This document shows positions 21,772-33,403 of a DNA stretch of 64,000 nucleotides, piece after piece. The notes below the pieces were generated by a model. It saw nothing but the letters and a program-made list of their open reading frames with translations, did no database searches and was not told the origin of the DNA. A program made the position numbers and the translations under genes. The stretch spans positions 22,598,370 through 22,662,369 of the forward strand of contig AP025051.1 of assembly GCA_036186865.1 (NCBI GenBank), written 5' to 3'. Source of the stretch: Eustoma russellianum (lineage: Eukaryota > Streptophyta > Magnoliopsida > Gentianales > Gentianaceae). Each line of letters starts with the position of its first letter. The first letter of the stretch is position 1.

Positions 21772-23884
21772 AAAGAAAGATATATTTTATTAATGCCTCA
21801 CTTATGGCAGAGGAAAAACCATATTACAAACTTCAGTTACAAGCGGCTAAAGTCATCGTATGAGAATAAGTAAACTAAAGTGCATATAATGTCGTATCTC
21901 CAGTCGTATATGATATGCCGCATTAAAACCTTGCCCAGTAAAACCACCCTTGTGGATAAAACCTGGGCGAAGGAAAAAAGCGTACATATTTATACGACTG
22001 TCACAGATACTAAAACAAGAAAGTGTTGAACGCTGTGAAGAAGGATAAAAATCGCGAGTGAGCTGGATGAATCGCCTGTGTCTTGGTGCTGTCGGTGCAG
22101 CCTCTGAGTGGACCTTGTTGATGCGTACCTCATGAAACAAGAGGGCAATTAGTACAGTAGCAAAGAGGTAGAAACATAGAGAGTAGGATAGCCGTACTCT
22201 TACCCAAGTCGCCCTGGCTACCAAGCCAAGGCGACAGCAGATAATGGTTTGCGTTGAGTATGGTGCTCCTAACAAAACTGTTGGAGCTCATGAAGTACTT
22301 CGCCATTGATGTTCTCCTCAGCCACATAATGTGTGGTAGTGGAAAACATAACAAAATGATCAAAGATATTAGCGTAAGAAACAGATATTTGATGCAAGAT
22401 GCAGATAGCGAAATAATTGTAGAAATCAAACGCACCAGTGTTGCCTGCGTACAAAGACACAAGAAACAACCATTAAATAGCGCCAATGTACCAGCCATCA
22501 ATGACGAAAATTCGGCAGTTGGAGGTCCATGATTAAAGCTCCACGAACTTCACATGGTAGGTCTTGATTTGTTTGATATACTCTTAATCCCTGCGTGTGA
22601 AAACCATAGCGTGCTAACCTGTGGGCAGATATATTCGCTTCCCTGGGGCAGTATTGGAGTAATGAATTGTTGAGTCTAAGGAAAAGCTTAGCCCTGGCCA
22701 CTTCCTGAGCTAAGGAACCTGTGATCGAATGTTGGTTCTCTAAAAGTGAGAGCATCACTTGGCAGTCAGTTTCCAAGAGCAAGGCATCATATTGTAGTGC
22801 AAAGTAAAGAAGTGCATATGTCATGGCTTGTAGTTCCGCTCTCAACGGAGGTACCAATGGTAGAGCAAAGCAAATAGCAGAGATGAAGCGTCCTTCAGAG
22901 TTTCGCAATATGGCGGTGCCTGCTGTAAATCTCTTACCCACCGACGCATCAATATTTAGTTTGAGTTTCCGAGAGGGTGGTAGCCTCCAACGGATCAAAA
23001 TTGCTCGTTTGGTTTTGAGTGCCGGTGAATAATGCTGCTGAATAAGATGAGGGATAGGCGTTGCATATTTTTTATCTTTGACTGTAGTACACCAAGTATA
23101 TATGGTGGACTTCACCCGGTCATGAAGTCTATGTCGATAGAAGCTTTCATCACCAAATCTGCAGGCTGCATAGATCTTCCATATCTCCAAAGTCACTATT
23201 GATGGAACAATGGCTCTTAATTGTCCGTGCGTAGTGTTTGATGAAGAAGTATTCCACCAACGTAGCAGATGAGCTTTGATTGTTCTTGAGTGCAGTAATG
23301 GGCCTGAAAATGTTAGCGCTATTTCCACCCAAAGAGGCCGAGTCTCAGAGCAATGTAGGAATATGTGATCTTGATGTTCATGCTGCTGCCGACAGAAAAT
23401 ACATTGCGATGGGTGTGAGACAATCCAGCCACATAAGTTGTTAACCAAGGGTAATGAGCTATTCCATAATCTCCATAGGAAAATTTGCTGTCCTGGATGG
23501 GCTGTGTTCCACCATATGTAGCGTGCTTCCGTGATTTTTGAACCATGTTCTGCGATGATAGAGTAGGCCGATCGGATTGAGAATTTCCCATGTGCATCTG
23601 GCGTCCAATTAAGCATATCACGTGTCCCAGTGGTGTGTAGCTCCATATAGCTGTTGATTTTACATATTCGCTTCCATGTTGATGAGTCATAGATGTGAGA
23701 ATATATGGAAGTGCGTCGCCCATATTTGGCTCTGATGTATGTTGCCCACAGGTTATCAGAATGAAAGAATTTCCACCATAGTTGACAGTCATATGACTTT
23801 TGAACCTTAGCCAAACTTCTAATTCCTAGGCCCCCATAATCAATTCCACGACAGACTGAGGCCCAAGATTGCCAATGATGTCCT
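21769..23884 (-). mobile_element. 5'-truncated L1-type LINE
   Basis: Contains only the distal end of ORF2 plus a 3' UTR of about 730 bp. Read on the minus strand, the UTR ends ...AATAAAATATATCTTTC followed by a short A run. The 5' break is near 23884, in the middle of the ORF2 C-terminal region. It sits in the 3' LTR of the gag-only Sirevirus next to the TA microsatellite. No target duplication is seen; instead about 70 bp of the LTR is missing. Confidence 0.8.
22498..23884 (-). pseudogene. LINE ORF2 C-terminal part: zinc-binding (zf-RVT) and RNase H domains
   Basis: An open frame of about 460 codons. It begins in the RT tail (GGHHWQSWASVCRGIDYGGLG) and passes through the zf-RVT region (IWWNTAHPGQQIFLWRLW, then CIFCRQQHEHQDHIFLHC). 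It ends in an RNase H-like domain with LNIDAS, RAELQAM and LETDCQ, which carry three acidic active-site positions. The final conserved region reads ANISAHRLAR, with His where many homologues have Asp. No stop interrupts the frame, so this is a young or well-kept fragment, but it lacks endonuclease and RT and cannot move itself. The first few codons before GG belong to the flanking LTR. Confidence 0.85.
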
Positions 23885-24173
23885 CCAATATTTCTCCATT
23901 TAATAAACAACTTAATTCATTTAACTAAGTACTTCACTTAATGAACTAGTTTAGTTCAGTAATGGTGGCACCTAAAAATAGTTCAAACGTGCTTGTCATT
24001 TGATGTAAGCTTTAAAGCTTCATGGCTTGTTAGTACGGCAACATTATATATAAAGTATATAAACCAAGTTTGTCGCAAAAACGTGACAAGTCATAAAATA
24101 TGTCATGCATTTCTTTAGCACACGTTATTTAAATCATGCATTTTGTGAATCACTCAAACCCTTTTTCTCAACA

Positions 24174-24436
24174 ATCTCCCCCTTTTGATGATTTACAAAA
24201 CAACCTTAGTACATGATTTAAATTTTAATCGCTCTCCCTCCAATCGTGCACAAATTCAAATTTTAAATTTTTAATTCTCTTCCCCTTGATTTGTGGAATT
24301 AATCACTCACGTCTCTCGTCTCTCCCCCTTAAATCATGTATTCTCTCCCCCTTTATTTTGGAATTAAAATGCAAAGTGCATATAAGAAGAAGAAAAAAAC
24401 TCATGCATTTCGATTTCGTTCTTAAGGGTTATTCAT
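24174..24436 (-). other. 3' untranslated region with several polypurine tracts (gag-only Sirevirus)
   Basis: Plus-strand ctccccc-rich phrases near 24176, 24232, 24322 and 24347 read as GGGGGAG-like purine tracts on the element strand. Repeated purine tracts before the 3' LTR are characteristic of Sireviruses. The tract next to the LTR (24174-24187) is the likely functional one. Confidence 0.7.
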
Positions 24437-26358
24437 TCAACCCTTCATAAATGTCCCTTTTGGTACCCAAATTTGGGTGACCATTCTAGGTCTTCCAATA
24501 GGTGAGAAAGGAGATGAAGATGCAATATAATAGAAGTTCGGTGCAAATCCGTTTGGCCTTTGGCCGAGAATGCTATCATGCACATAGTATGATCTTTGTT
24601 TTTGATAAGCATTTCGGTTTGCATGCACGGGGCGTGATCTAGATGCATTTTTATGATATGGATTTCTCATATGCATCAATGGCTTCTTTTCATATTTTTA
24701 CGGCGCAAAATTATCTCATGTGATATGAAGATGAAGCACGTTGAAATGATATAGGGGGGATGTAGGCGTCTTCTTAGGCGGCACATATGTCTTAGATGCA
24801 TCTATTTTCTTAGATGGAATGAATTTGGTTGCCTTATTTAACTTCTCATTGTATCCTAATCCGATTTTATCACGAATATGCTTTTGTGACAAAATGATGC
24901 GATCTAGCATGTTAGTTCCCGTGTTAAACTGTTTCATCATTTTCTCTAAATCCGTATTCCTTGATTTCAAATTTGAAATCTTGGATTTCATTTCATTGTT
25001 TTGTTTCGTTAATGATGTGACCGCTGATTTTAAAATGCATTGATTATGCAAGACGACTCTTCTTTTGAATCGTTTAATTGAGAAACAAGGTTTGTGTTAG
25101 AAGATTCTAGCAACTTCTTGTCTTCAATTAATCGTTTCTTTTCTTTTGCAAGAGTCTTTGAGAACTTATGCAACTCTAAATATTGACTAAATAAATCATC
25201 ATAAAAACATTCAGAATCAGAATCAGAGTCAGAGGATACCTCATTCGATGCCTTAGATGTAAAGCATACTTGTGCCATTGGTTCTTCTGTATCAGTCTCA
25301 GAGTCGGATGTGTCACTCCAAATGGAGGCTTTGAAGGCTCTTCTCCTTTGTTTAGGTTCTAAGACGAGTCTAGTTTTGATATGATCCTTGTCAAGGTGTT
25401 TGTTCGTTTGTTTGTCCTTGTTCGGGCAGTCATATGACAAGTGTCCAAGTTTGCCGCATTCATAGCACTTTACGTCTTCATTATTTTTATTTCTATGATC
25501 CTTAGATGAAGTAGGCTTATGTTTGTTTTTAATCGATTTTCTCAAGATCTTTCTTAATCTTTTAGCCATCGTGATTAAATCTTCATCATCAGAATCTCTG
25601 TCACTATCATCTACGCGATCATAAGAGGTAGAGACGAATTCATTTGATTTAAACTCTATAGCCTTATCATTTTTAGAAATGGATTCAAAATTTCTTAAAT
25701 TGAGTTTGTTTTCATATACCTTTAATGATCCGATAAATTCCTCTATTTTTATTGATTTTGTTTGTTTACTCTCTTCTATTGCTGTGACTTTAGGGTCGCA
25801 TTCGGATGGAAGACTTCGTAATACCTTTTGGACCTTTTCCTGTGTAGAAAAAGCTTTGCCAAGAGACTCAAGAGAATTATAGATGTTAGTCAATCGTAGA
25901 TCCATATCAACAATAGACTCATTTGGAATTAATTTGAAAGTCTCAAATGTAAGCATATTAATCTTGGACTCCTTTACTTGGTTAGTCCCTTCATGTTTCA
26001 TCTCAGGAATTCTCTACATCTCTTGGGCACTAGAGCAATTTGATACGTAATCAGATTCACTTTTGCTTAGCCCATTTAAAAGTAGTTGCATGGCTTTAGC
26101 TTTCGTACTTAGTCTCCTTTTGTCATCACTAGTATATTCTTGTTTTGTTTTTATAACCTCTAGTGTGACACCATCAACAATGGACAACTTAGAAGGGACA
26201 AAAAGACCATGTTCTATAATGGACCATAGGTCTATATCAATGGCCATAAAGAAAATTTTCATTCTAAGCTTCCATTGAATAAAGGACTCACCATCAAAAA
26301 GAGGAGGCATTTGACTCGACATACCTTCTTGTTCGGTTTTGAAGCTAGTGGTTGCCAT
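24437..26358 (-). pseudogene. Sirevirus gag (capsid/nucleocapsid), no pol follows
   Basis: Start ATG at 26358 (MATTSFKTEQEGMSSQMPPLFDG...). A capsid-like UBN2 region (SFIQWKLRMKIFFMAIDIDLW, then NESIVDMDLRLTNIYNSLESLGKAF) is followed by a CCHC knuckle CYECGKLGHLSYDC (about 25480-25430) and acidic Ser/Asp stretches. Next is a long coiled-coil-like segment (about 25160-24900), and the end is QIWVPKGTFMKG and TGA at 24437-24439. Breaks occur at about 26010, 25035 and 24700. In intact elements Gag forms the virus-like particle. The long coiled coil after the knuckle fits the Sirevirus lineage. Pol is absent: the UTR and 3' LTR follow directly. Confidence 0.85.
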
Positions 26359-26400
26359 CTCACTTAGATCGTTGGATCTTCTTGTTGTGAGTGTGCCTAT

Positions 26401-26414
26401 GCTTTGATACCACT
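26401..26414 (-). other. Primer binding site of the gag-only Sirevirus
   Basis: On the element strand AGTGGTATCAAAGC directly follows the LTR end. Like the initiator Met tRNA site, with one change (AAAGC instead of AGAGC). Confidence 0.75.
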
Positions 26415-28842
26415 TGTAGGACCTGCAAGGCACCACTAGAATCGGGGAGGGGGTTAAATAGTTGGTGTGGAAAATTTGGTTTTTAAAATGTTTTGATCCA
26501 AAAACCCAACTCCTGAAAACAGTTTCTGTTTTCAGGACCAGTTTTGCAATGTCTTAAAAACCAGGTTACAGGCCTTCCAAAATTCTGAAATTTGGAGAGA
26601 TTGTAGTCTCAGATGTTCTGAGTATCTCATAAAAATTTCAGATCAAAATTCAACCTTTAACCCTTTGAAAAATTGTTTGTGGTCAGATTGCGCAAATCTG
26701 CTAGAAACGGTAGTCCGATTTGAAAAATTTATTCCGATTAAACGGTGGCTCAAAATGGTCTGAAACATCAATTACAAACCCCTTACTATATTTATTTAAT
26801 TGGGTTGAAACAGTTTAGAAAAATTCCTTTGGGAAGTATGTCAAATACGTTCAAGTTCTCAACCTTTGCAAGTCTGAAAATCAGATTGCACTAGTCTCAG
26901 AACTAATAAAGTTTGAATAACTTATACTTGTCCAAAAGGGTTGAAACTTGCACCAAATGAAACTTAAAACGTGTGGCTATGTTTCTAGAAGGTTTTGTGA
27001 TTTTTAAAATTCGTTTGATATTTTTACTACTGCAATGAAAATGATGCATAGTACAGGAAACTGAAAGTAAAATGCTGAAAGTAATAACACCGAGAATTTT
27101 ATACTGGTTCGGTTAACACAACCTACTCCAGTCTTCGAGGACACCTTCCTCGGTTATCACTAATCACAAAAAACACCTTACCATAAAGGGTTGCTGGAGT
27201 TATACACCAACTCCAACCCTTTACAAATGATACAAGCAATCACACCTTTCACGAGCACCACCACCGAACGAATAAAGGATTAATCACACCTTGATCAAAT
27301 TTTTACAAAAATGAGCGTGTATGGTGGTCTATACAAAGCCTATTCAATATATTTGAATATAAGAACAATAGGCTTGAAAGAGAAAAAGAAGAAAGAAATG
27401 TGGAAGAAGAAAGTGGAAGACTCCTTTTGCACTTGGAAATTATGAGACTTGTCTTGTGTTTGATTTGATCTTCCTCTCTTCCTTTTATCTCAAAGTGGCC
27501 GCCAACTCTAGGCCTTCATTCCCTCTTGAAAATTCTCTTTTAAGTCCTTGGAAGAATGCCTTGTATAATTGTGACATCAACTTGCTTACTTGGCACCACT
27601 TGATTGGATAATTGTCTTGGCCGTGCTTACTTGACACTTCTTGATTGAATGAGATTTGTCATCATTTGATGACTGTACAAATCTGAGAATTACACTTAAA
27701 ACATGTGCCAAATTATTAATAAAAACATTGCCAATTATCACACAATTAATCCCAAATAATTTGGAAGGAAAATATGTCACTAATAACTCCAAGATTTCGG
27801 CCACCTTATGCAACACATGCTGAAATTTTCAGCATGTATAATATTCAAATTATTGCCATATTAGTATTATATCAATCCCTTAAAAATGAAGAGTCAAATA
27901 TATCACAATTATGGTAAAATTTTTGGCCATATTAACACACACATGCTGAATTTTCAGCATGTGTTATATTTGTGACATAGTTTGAAATATTACCTTGTGT
28001 AGCTTCCTGCATTATGTCGCTAACCTTTTACAGTCCATTCTTCACCAATCAAGATGCCAACTAAGCTTCACATAGGCTCCATCAAGGCTGAGTAGGCGTG
28101 TGAATTGAGCTTGAACATGTGCTGAATTTATTTTTGTAAACTTTGTAAAATAAAGCACAATAATTATACACATGTGGTATATTCCAATCAGACCTAATTT
28201 GAATATTCTAGAACATTTTAGTATGTATTGAATATGTAAAGGTGTCTAGATACAGTTACATGTCATGCCAAAAACGTTCCATGTGTTGTGTTCGTACAAA
28301 ACTGAATTTTCGACTTTTGTCGATTACGCGATTTTTCTCTCGATTAAATTCCAACTTCTTGCACTTATTATATATATTCCCACATAATAACATAATAATT
28401 TGAATATTCAGCTCTTAATGGCTGATACAAATGGTGTCACATGTGACAAAAACTTGAATTTGGAATCTCCACAATTTTGCCTTAATTGGGGGTGATTTGT
28501 GTGTGCCATCATGGAATGATTTTATGGCTGAATATACCATGTAAGCCACGAAATTTGTGGCCATTTTTGAAGTGTAGGGACTGTCCATCTATATATGGAA
28601 AGTACGTGACATATTATCGAAGTTTCGGTAGTCGCCCGATACGACAATTTTTGGTTTAGAACCTTGTAACGTGACGTAATAATTTTGTCATCACCATGAC
28701 TTATATCATATGATATAAGGCTTGAAAATACTCATAAATATGAGGTAAGTATAGTGGTGTGACGTTGACGTACGTTCGTAAAATATATAACGTGTCGGTA
28801 GTATGTTGGAATATATGTGTATAGTGCCTTTTAAAAAAAATA

Positions 28843-28894
<52 letters not shown>
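26415..28894 (-). repeat. 5' LTR of the gag-only Sirevirus, first part
   Basis: Begins tgtaggacctgcaaggcacc. Carries palindromes at about 27813 and 27949, the 20 bp CTTATATCATATGATATAAG palindrome (about 28701) and a TATA-like box (about 28588). Ends inside its own (TA)n run (28846-28894), where a second Sirevirus is inserted. The remainder is at 40199-40571. Confidence 0.85.
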
Positions 28895-28898
<4 letters not shown>

Positions 28899-31800
28899 GG
28901 ATCTGCAAGGCACCACTAGAAGGGGGGGGGTTGAATAGATGGTGCGGAAAGTGTGCTTTTTTTAAAATTTCTTTAAACTTGAACAATTCAAGTTCTGAAA
29001 ACAGATTCTGTTTTCAGGACCAGTTTTAAAACGTTTTTAAAACTAGGTTAGAGGTCTCCAAAAATTATGAAATTTTGAGAGAACTTAGCCTCAGATGTTA
29101 TGAGGGTCCCCTAAAAATTTCAAATCAAAATTCAACCTTTAACCCCTTCAAAAACCGTTGGTACTCAGATTGTGCAAATCTGCCAGAAACGGTAGATGGT
29201 TTTGAAAAATTAATTCCTATTTGTGTGAACGTCCAAATGCTATGAAATTTTGACCAATAAATCCTTATATATTATATTTAGATGGGTCGAAACATTTTGG
29301 AAAATTCTTTTGGGAAGTAGGTCAAATACAATCAAAGTCTCAACCTTTGCAAGTCTGAAAATCAGACTGCACTAGTCTCAGAACTTTTGATGTTTAGTTG
29401 ACTTATACTTGTCCAAAAGGGTTGAAACTTGTGCCAAATTAACCCTAGAACGTGTAAGTATATTTCTGAAAATTTTCGTAATTTTTGAAAATCGTTTACT
29501 ATTTTTACGGATGCGAACAAGAAGGATAAACAGTGCAGTAACTAAAACATAAATGCAGAAAGTAAATGGCACCAAGAATTTTATACTCGTTCGGTTATAA
29601 ACAACCTACTCCAGTCTTCAAGGAACACCTTCCTTGGTTCACACTAATCACACACACGCAGTACACCTTACCGCAGGGTTGATAGAGTTACACCTAACTC
29701 CAACCCTTTACAAACCTTGTATGAGTACAATTCACACGACACCACCACCTCGCTAGAATGAAGATTGATCACACCTTGATCAATCTTTTACAAAGATATA
29801 TGAATGGTGGTTTATCTTAAGCCTATTCAAGAATGAAAGATATGAAGAACAATAGGCTTTACAAGAAAAGAGAAAGAAAGAAGATGTAGGAGAAGAAGAG
29901 CTTGGCAATTTGATCTCTTTGAAATGCAATGCCTGTTTTGTATTTGTTTGCTCTCCTATTCTTCTTTTTAATTGTGGCAGCCGTCCCCCCTCTTGAAAAT
30001 TTCCTTTTAACTGCTTGAGAGTGTAAGACATCATTGTGACAATGCCTTGCTTGCTTGGCATCATTCTATTGGATCATCATTTAGTCTTTGCTTTTGGCAC
30101 CTCTTTATTGGCTCAATGTTGTCATCATGATGACATGGAAAAAATCTGAGATTAACACTTTAAACATGTGCCAAATATCAATCACAAAATCATTTCTATA
30201 ATGCTCAAGATAATTACATAAATGTTGCAAGATAATATCTCACAAAAAAATGGGTAAGAAATCGGCCATATACATGTCTTGCACATGCTGAAATTTCAGC
30301 ATGTGTAACATCCACCCCTTATTCAAAGTATTGCCTATTTTGCATTGATTTAATCTAACAATTCAATCATCATTTAGTATGCAATATTCTCATCTTTTAT
30401 GGAATAAAAATTAGACAATAATACGACCTAAATTTCGGCCATGCACAACCTACACATGCTGAAATTTTCAGCATGTGTATGTCAACGTAGCATAAGTTAT
30501 TCCATAACTTATTCAAAAATGCTTCCAAATCATCTTCCAATCAATCCACCTTATTCAAGAAGTAAAATCATGTCTCATTATGACATTGAAAAACGCCACC
30601 CATTAGCACACACTGCTGGAAGTTTCAGCATGTGTCACAATTGTGACCAGATTTTGAATATTACCTTGTGTAGCTCCTTCCTTTATGTTCACCAATAATT
30701 ATGATTGATTCTTGACCATCATATGCCAACAAAGCTCCACATGTGCTCCAACTCAGCTGTATGTAACGTTATATGATGTGTAACATGTGGCGGAATTATG
30801 TTTGCTAACTTTGTAAAATAGTGCACCTTTAATAATACACACATGTAATATTCCAGATCAGCCCTTAATTTAATTTTCTAGAACACTTTAAAATGTACAT
30901 CATATGTAAAAAGGGTCTAGATACGTGTCCACATGATGTACCAAAAACGTTCCATGTGTTATGTGCGTAGAAAACCGAATTTTCGATTATTATCGATTAC
31001 CCGATTTTTTCTCTAATTTAAATTCCAAGTTTTGCACAGGTTATATATATATGTTATACATAATATATATAATATATACTTAAATCTCAGCACTTGGCTG
31101 GTCTAAAGTGGTACCATTAGCATGTGACAAAATTAAACTTGGAATCTTCACATTTTGGCCTTAATGTGGAGTAATTTGTGTGTGCCAACATGGAAAGTAA
31201 TTTTTTGGCTGAATGTGTCATGTATAGCACGAAATTTACACCATATTTTGATGTATATGGGCTGGCCATTTAATTATGGCAAGTACGTGACACTTTGGCG
31301 AAGTTTCGGTATTCGCCCGATATGACAAATTCGGTTTAGAACCTTTTATCGTGTCGTATTTAATTTGTCATCACCATATCTTATATCATATGATATAAGA
31401 CCTGAATATACTCATAGTATGAGTCAAGTATAGTGGTGTGACGTTAACGTACGTACGTAAAATATATAACGTGTCGGTAGTACGTTAGAATACATGTGTA
31501 TGTGCCTTTATTTAAAAAATCTGAAAATATATGGTGTATATATATATGGCGTGTGTATCATTAAGAGGAGAGGAGGAGAAAACTTTCCTTCCTTAGCCTT
31601 GTTGCCTTTGTGCCTTTTCCAAATTGAATCTTCCTTTAATGAACTACTTAGTTTATTAAACTAAGTACTTCACTTAATGAACTAATTTAGTTCATTAATG
31701 GTGGCACCTGAAAATAGTATAAACACAACAAATGTTTGCCATATGATGTAAGCTTTAATGCTTCATGGCTCGTTAGTATGGCAACATAATATATAAGCTA

Positions 31801-31923
31801 AATAAGGCAAGTAATGGCAAGTTATCATGCATACATGTACACATTTATGCACGTTTATATATATGTATATATATGCATTCAAATTTCTTATTTTAAAATC
31901 ACTCAAACCCTCTTATTTCTACA
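28895..31923 (-). repeat. 3' LTR of the inner Sirevirus
   Basis: TGTAGGATCTGCAAGG...TTATTTCTACA, about 3.0 kb. Palindromes of the CATGCTGAAA type at about 30286 and 30454, plus a decayed one at about 30604. The 20 bp CTTATATCATATGATATAAG palindrome lies near 31379 and the TATA-like region near 31265. Confidence 0.9.
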
Positions 31924-32195
31924 ATCTCCCCCTTTTGATGATTTTCAAAATAACTTGTGTACATGATTTAAATGCTATCTCTCCCCCTTGAACTATGCAC
32001 AGATTTGAAATTTGAATTTCGAATTTCAAATCCGGCTCTCCCTTGATTTGTGCAATCCCCTTGATTTGTGCAATTAAGATCAATTAACAATCAGTGTCTC
32101 TCTCTCCCCCTTAAATCATGCTTTCTCTCCCCCTTTATTTGGAAAGTTAATCAAAGATTCCTGTCAAAAAGGAAAGTAAATCAAATAATATCGCA
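31924..32195 (-). other. 3' untranslated region with repeated polypurine tracts (inner Sirevirus)
   Basis: Plus-strand ctcccccttttg next to the LTR, then ctcccccttg, ctctccccctta and ctccccctttat further right. These are multiple purine tracts on the element strand, as expected for Sireviruses. No coding frame, and no envelope-like gene between RNase H and the LTR. Confidence 0.75.
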
Positions 32196-33403
32196 TCAAA
32201 TCATATCAACGGGAATCATGCCTAATTTAGAACGAAGAGATTCATATGTGGCTTGATTTAAGGCCTTTGTAAATATATCCGCTACTTGTGATTCTGTGCG
32301 TACGTGATCTATGACAATATTACCATTGTTAACGTGATCATGAAGAAAGTGATAGCGAACTTCTATATGCTTAGCCTTAGAGTGTAACACGGGATTCTTA
32401 GACAAATTTATTGCACTCATACTATCACAATATATAGGAATCTTATTTACGGTAATTCCAAAGTCCGAAAGTTGTTGTTTTATCCACAACAACTGTGTGC
32501 AACAAAGGCTAAGTGCCATGTACTCAGCCTCCGTAGTGGACAAAGCAACACTTGCTTGCTTTTTGGAAAACCATGAAATAAGGAAATTTCCTATAATTGG
32601 CAAGTTCCGCTCGTGCTTTTTCTATCTATTTTGCAGCCACCATAATCTGCATCAGTGTAGGCATGTAAGTCAAATGTAGAATCCTTATCATACCAAATAC
32701 CTAAGGTGGGCGTGTGCTTAATATAACGGAATATTCTTTTTACCGCATTTAAGTGTGACACCTTAGGTTGACTTTGAAAACGAGCACACATGCATACGCT
32801 AAACATGATGTCAGGCCTACTAGCAGTTAAATATAGTAAAGAACCTATCATAGATCGATATAATCCATTATCAACGTCTTTACCATGTTCGTCTTTGTCT
32901 AATTTAGTAGTGACACTCATAGGCGTGGGGGAGGGTTTTCAAATTTTCAAATTAAACTTTTTGATCATGTCATTTACATACTTAGCTTGGCTTATATGAA
33001 TTCCTTTACTCGTTTGCTTAATTTGCAAGCCAAGAAAATAATTAAGTTCACCAACCATAGACATTTCAAATTCAGCTTTCATACAATTTTCAAAATCTTT
33101 AACGAGTCTATGTGAGGTAGAACCGAAAATAATGTCATCTACATAGATTTGAATAATAAGTAAATCTGATTTTTCTTTTTTCAAAAATAGTGTACTATCT
33201 ATAGTACCGCGTTTAAAATTATTTTCTAAAGGGAAAGTAGCAAAACGATCATACCATGCTCTTGGCGCTTGCTTTAGGCCATATAGTGCCTTCTTTAGTT
33301 TGTACACGTGATCTGGATGTTTCAAATCTTCAAAACCGGGTGGTTGCTTCACGTATACTTCTTCTTGTATGAATCCGTTTAGAAAAGCACTTTTGACGTC
33401 CAT
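32196..33403 (-). pseudogene. Sirevirus reverse transcriptase and RNase H, broken
   Basis: RT part 33403-32939: MDVKSAFLNGFIQEEVYV, ALYGLKQAPRAWYDRF and the catalytic YVDDI motif, then GELNYFLGLQIKQ. A frame change at about 32930 leads to 32920-32591 (LYLTASRPDIMFSV..., ADYGGCKIDRKSTSGTCQ). Another at about 32600 leads to the RNase H core 32603-32196 (ISWFSKKQASVALSTTEAEY, IYCDSMSAINLSKNP, then FTKALNQATYESLRSKLGMIP). Catalytic motifs look intact but at least two shifts break the frame. Upstream the frame joins the integrase/RT linker at 33588. Confidence 0.9.

Larger units (their letters stand above)
19312..24173 (-). repeat. 3' LTR of the gag-only Sirevirus derivative (interrupted by a LINE)
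   Basis: Starts tgtatgacctgcaaggcacc and ends ctcaaca, flanked on the right by the purine tract (plus-strand atctcccccttttg). Carries CATGCTGAAA-type palindromes at about 20693 and 20819, a TATA-like box (about 21470) and a (TA)n run at 21726-21768. It resumes after the LINE at about 23885. A stretch of about 70 bp that follows the TA run in the sister LTR (40207-40275) is missing. Confidence 0.85.

Noticed and set aside
22130..22501. Minus-strand frame downstream of the LINE RNase H, possibly a membrane protein
   Set aside because: It lies in the LINE 3' UTR after the ORF2 stop and has no recognisable domain.
30441..30698. Plus-strand frame in the inner 3' LTR
   Set aside because: It lies wholly inside an LTR, is not conserved in the sister LTR frame, and includes the palindromes.
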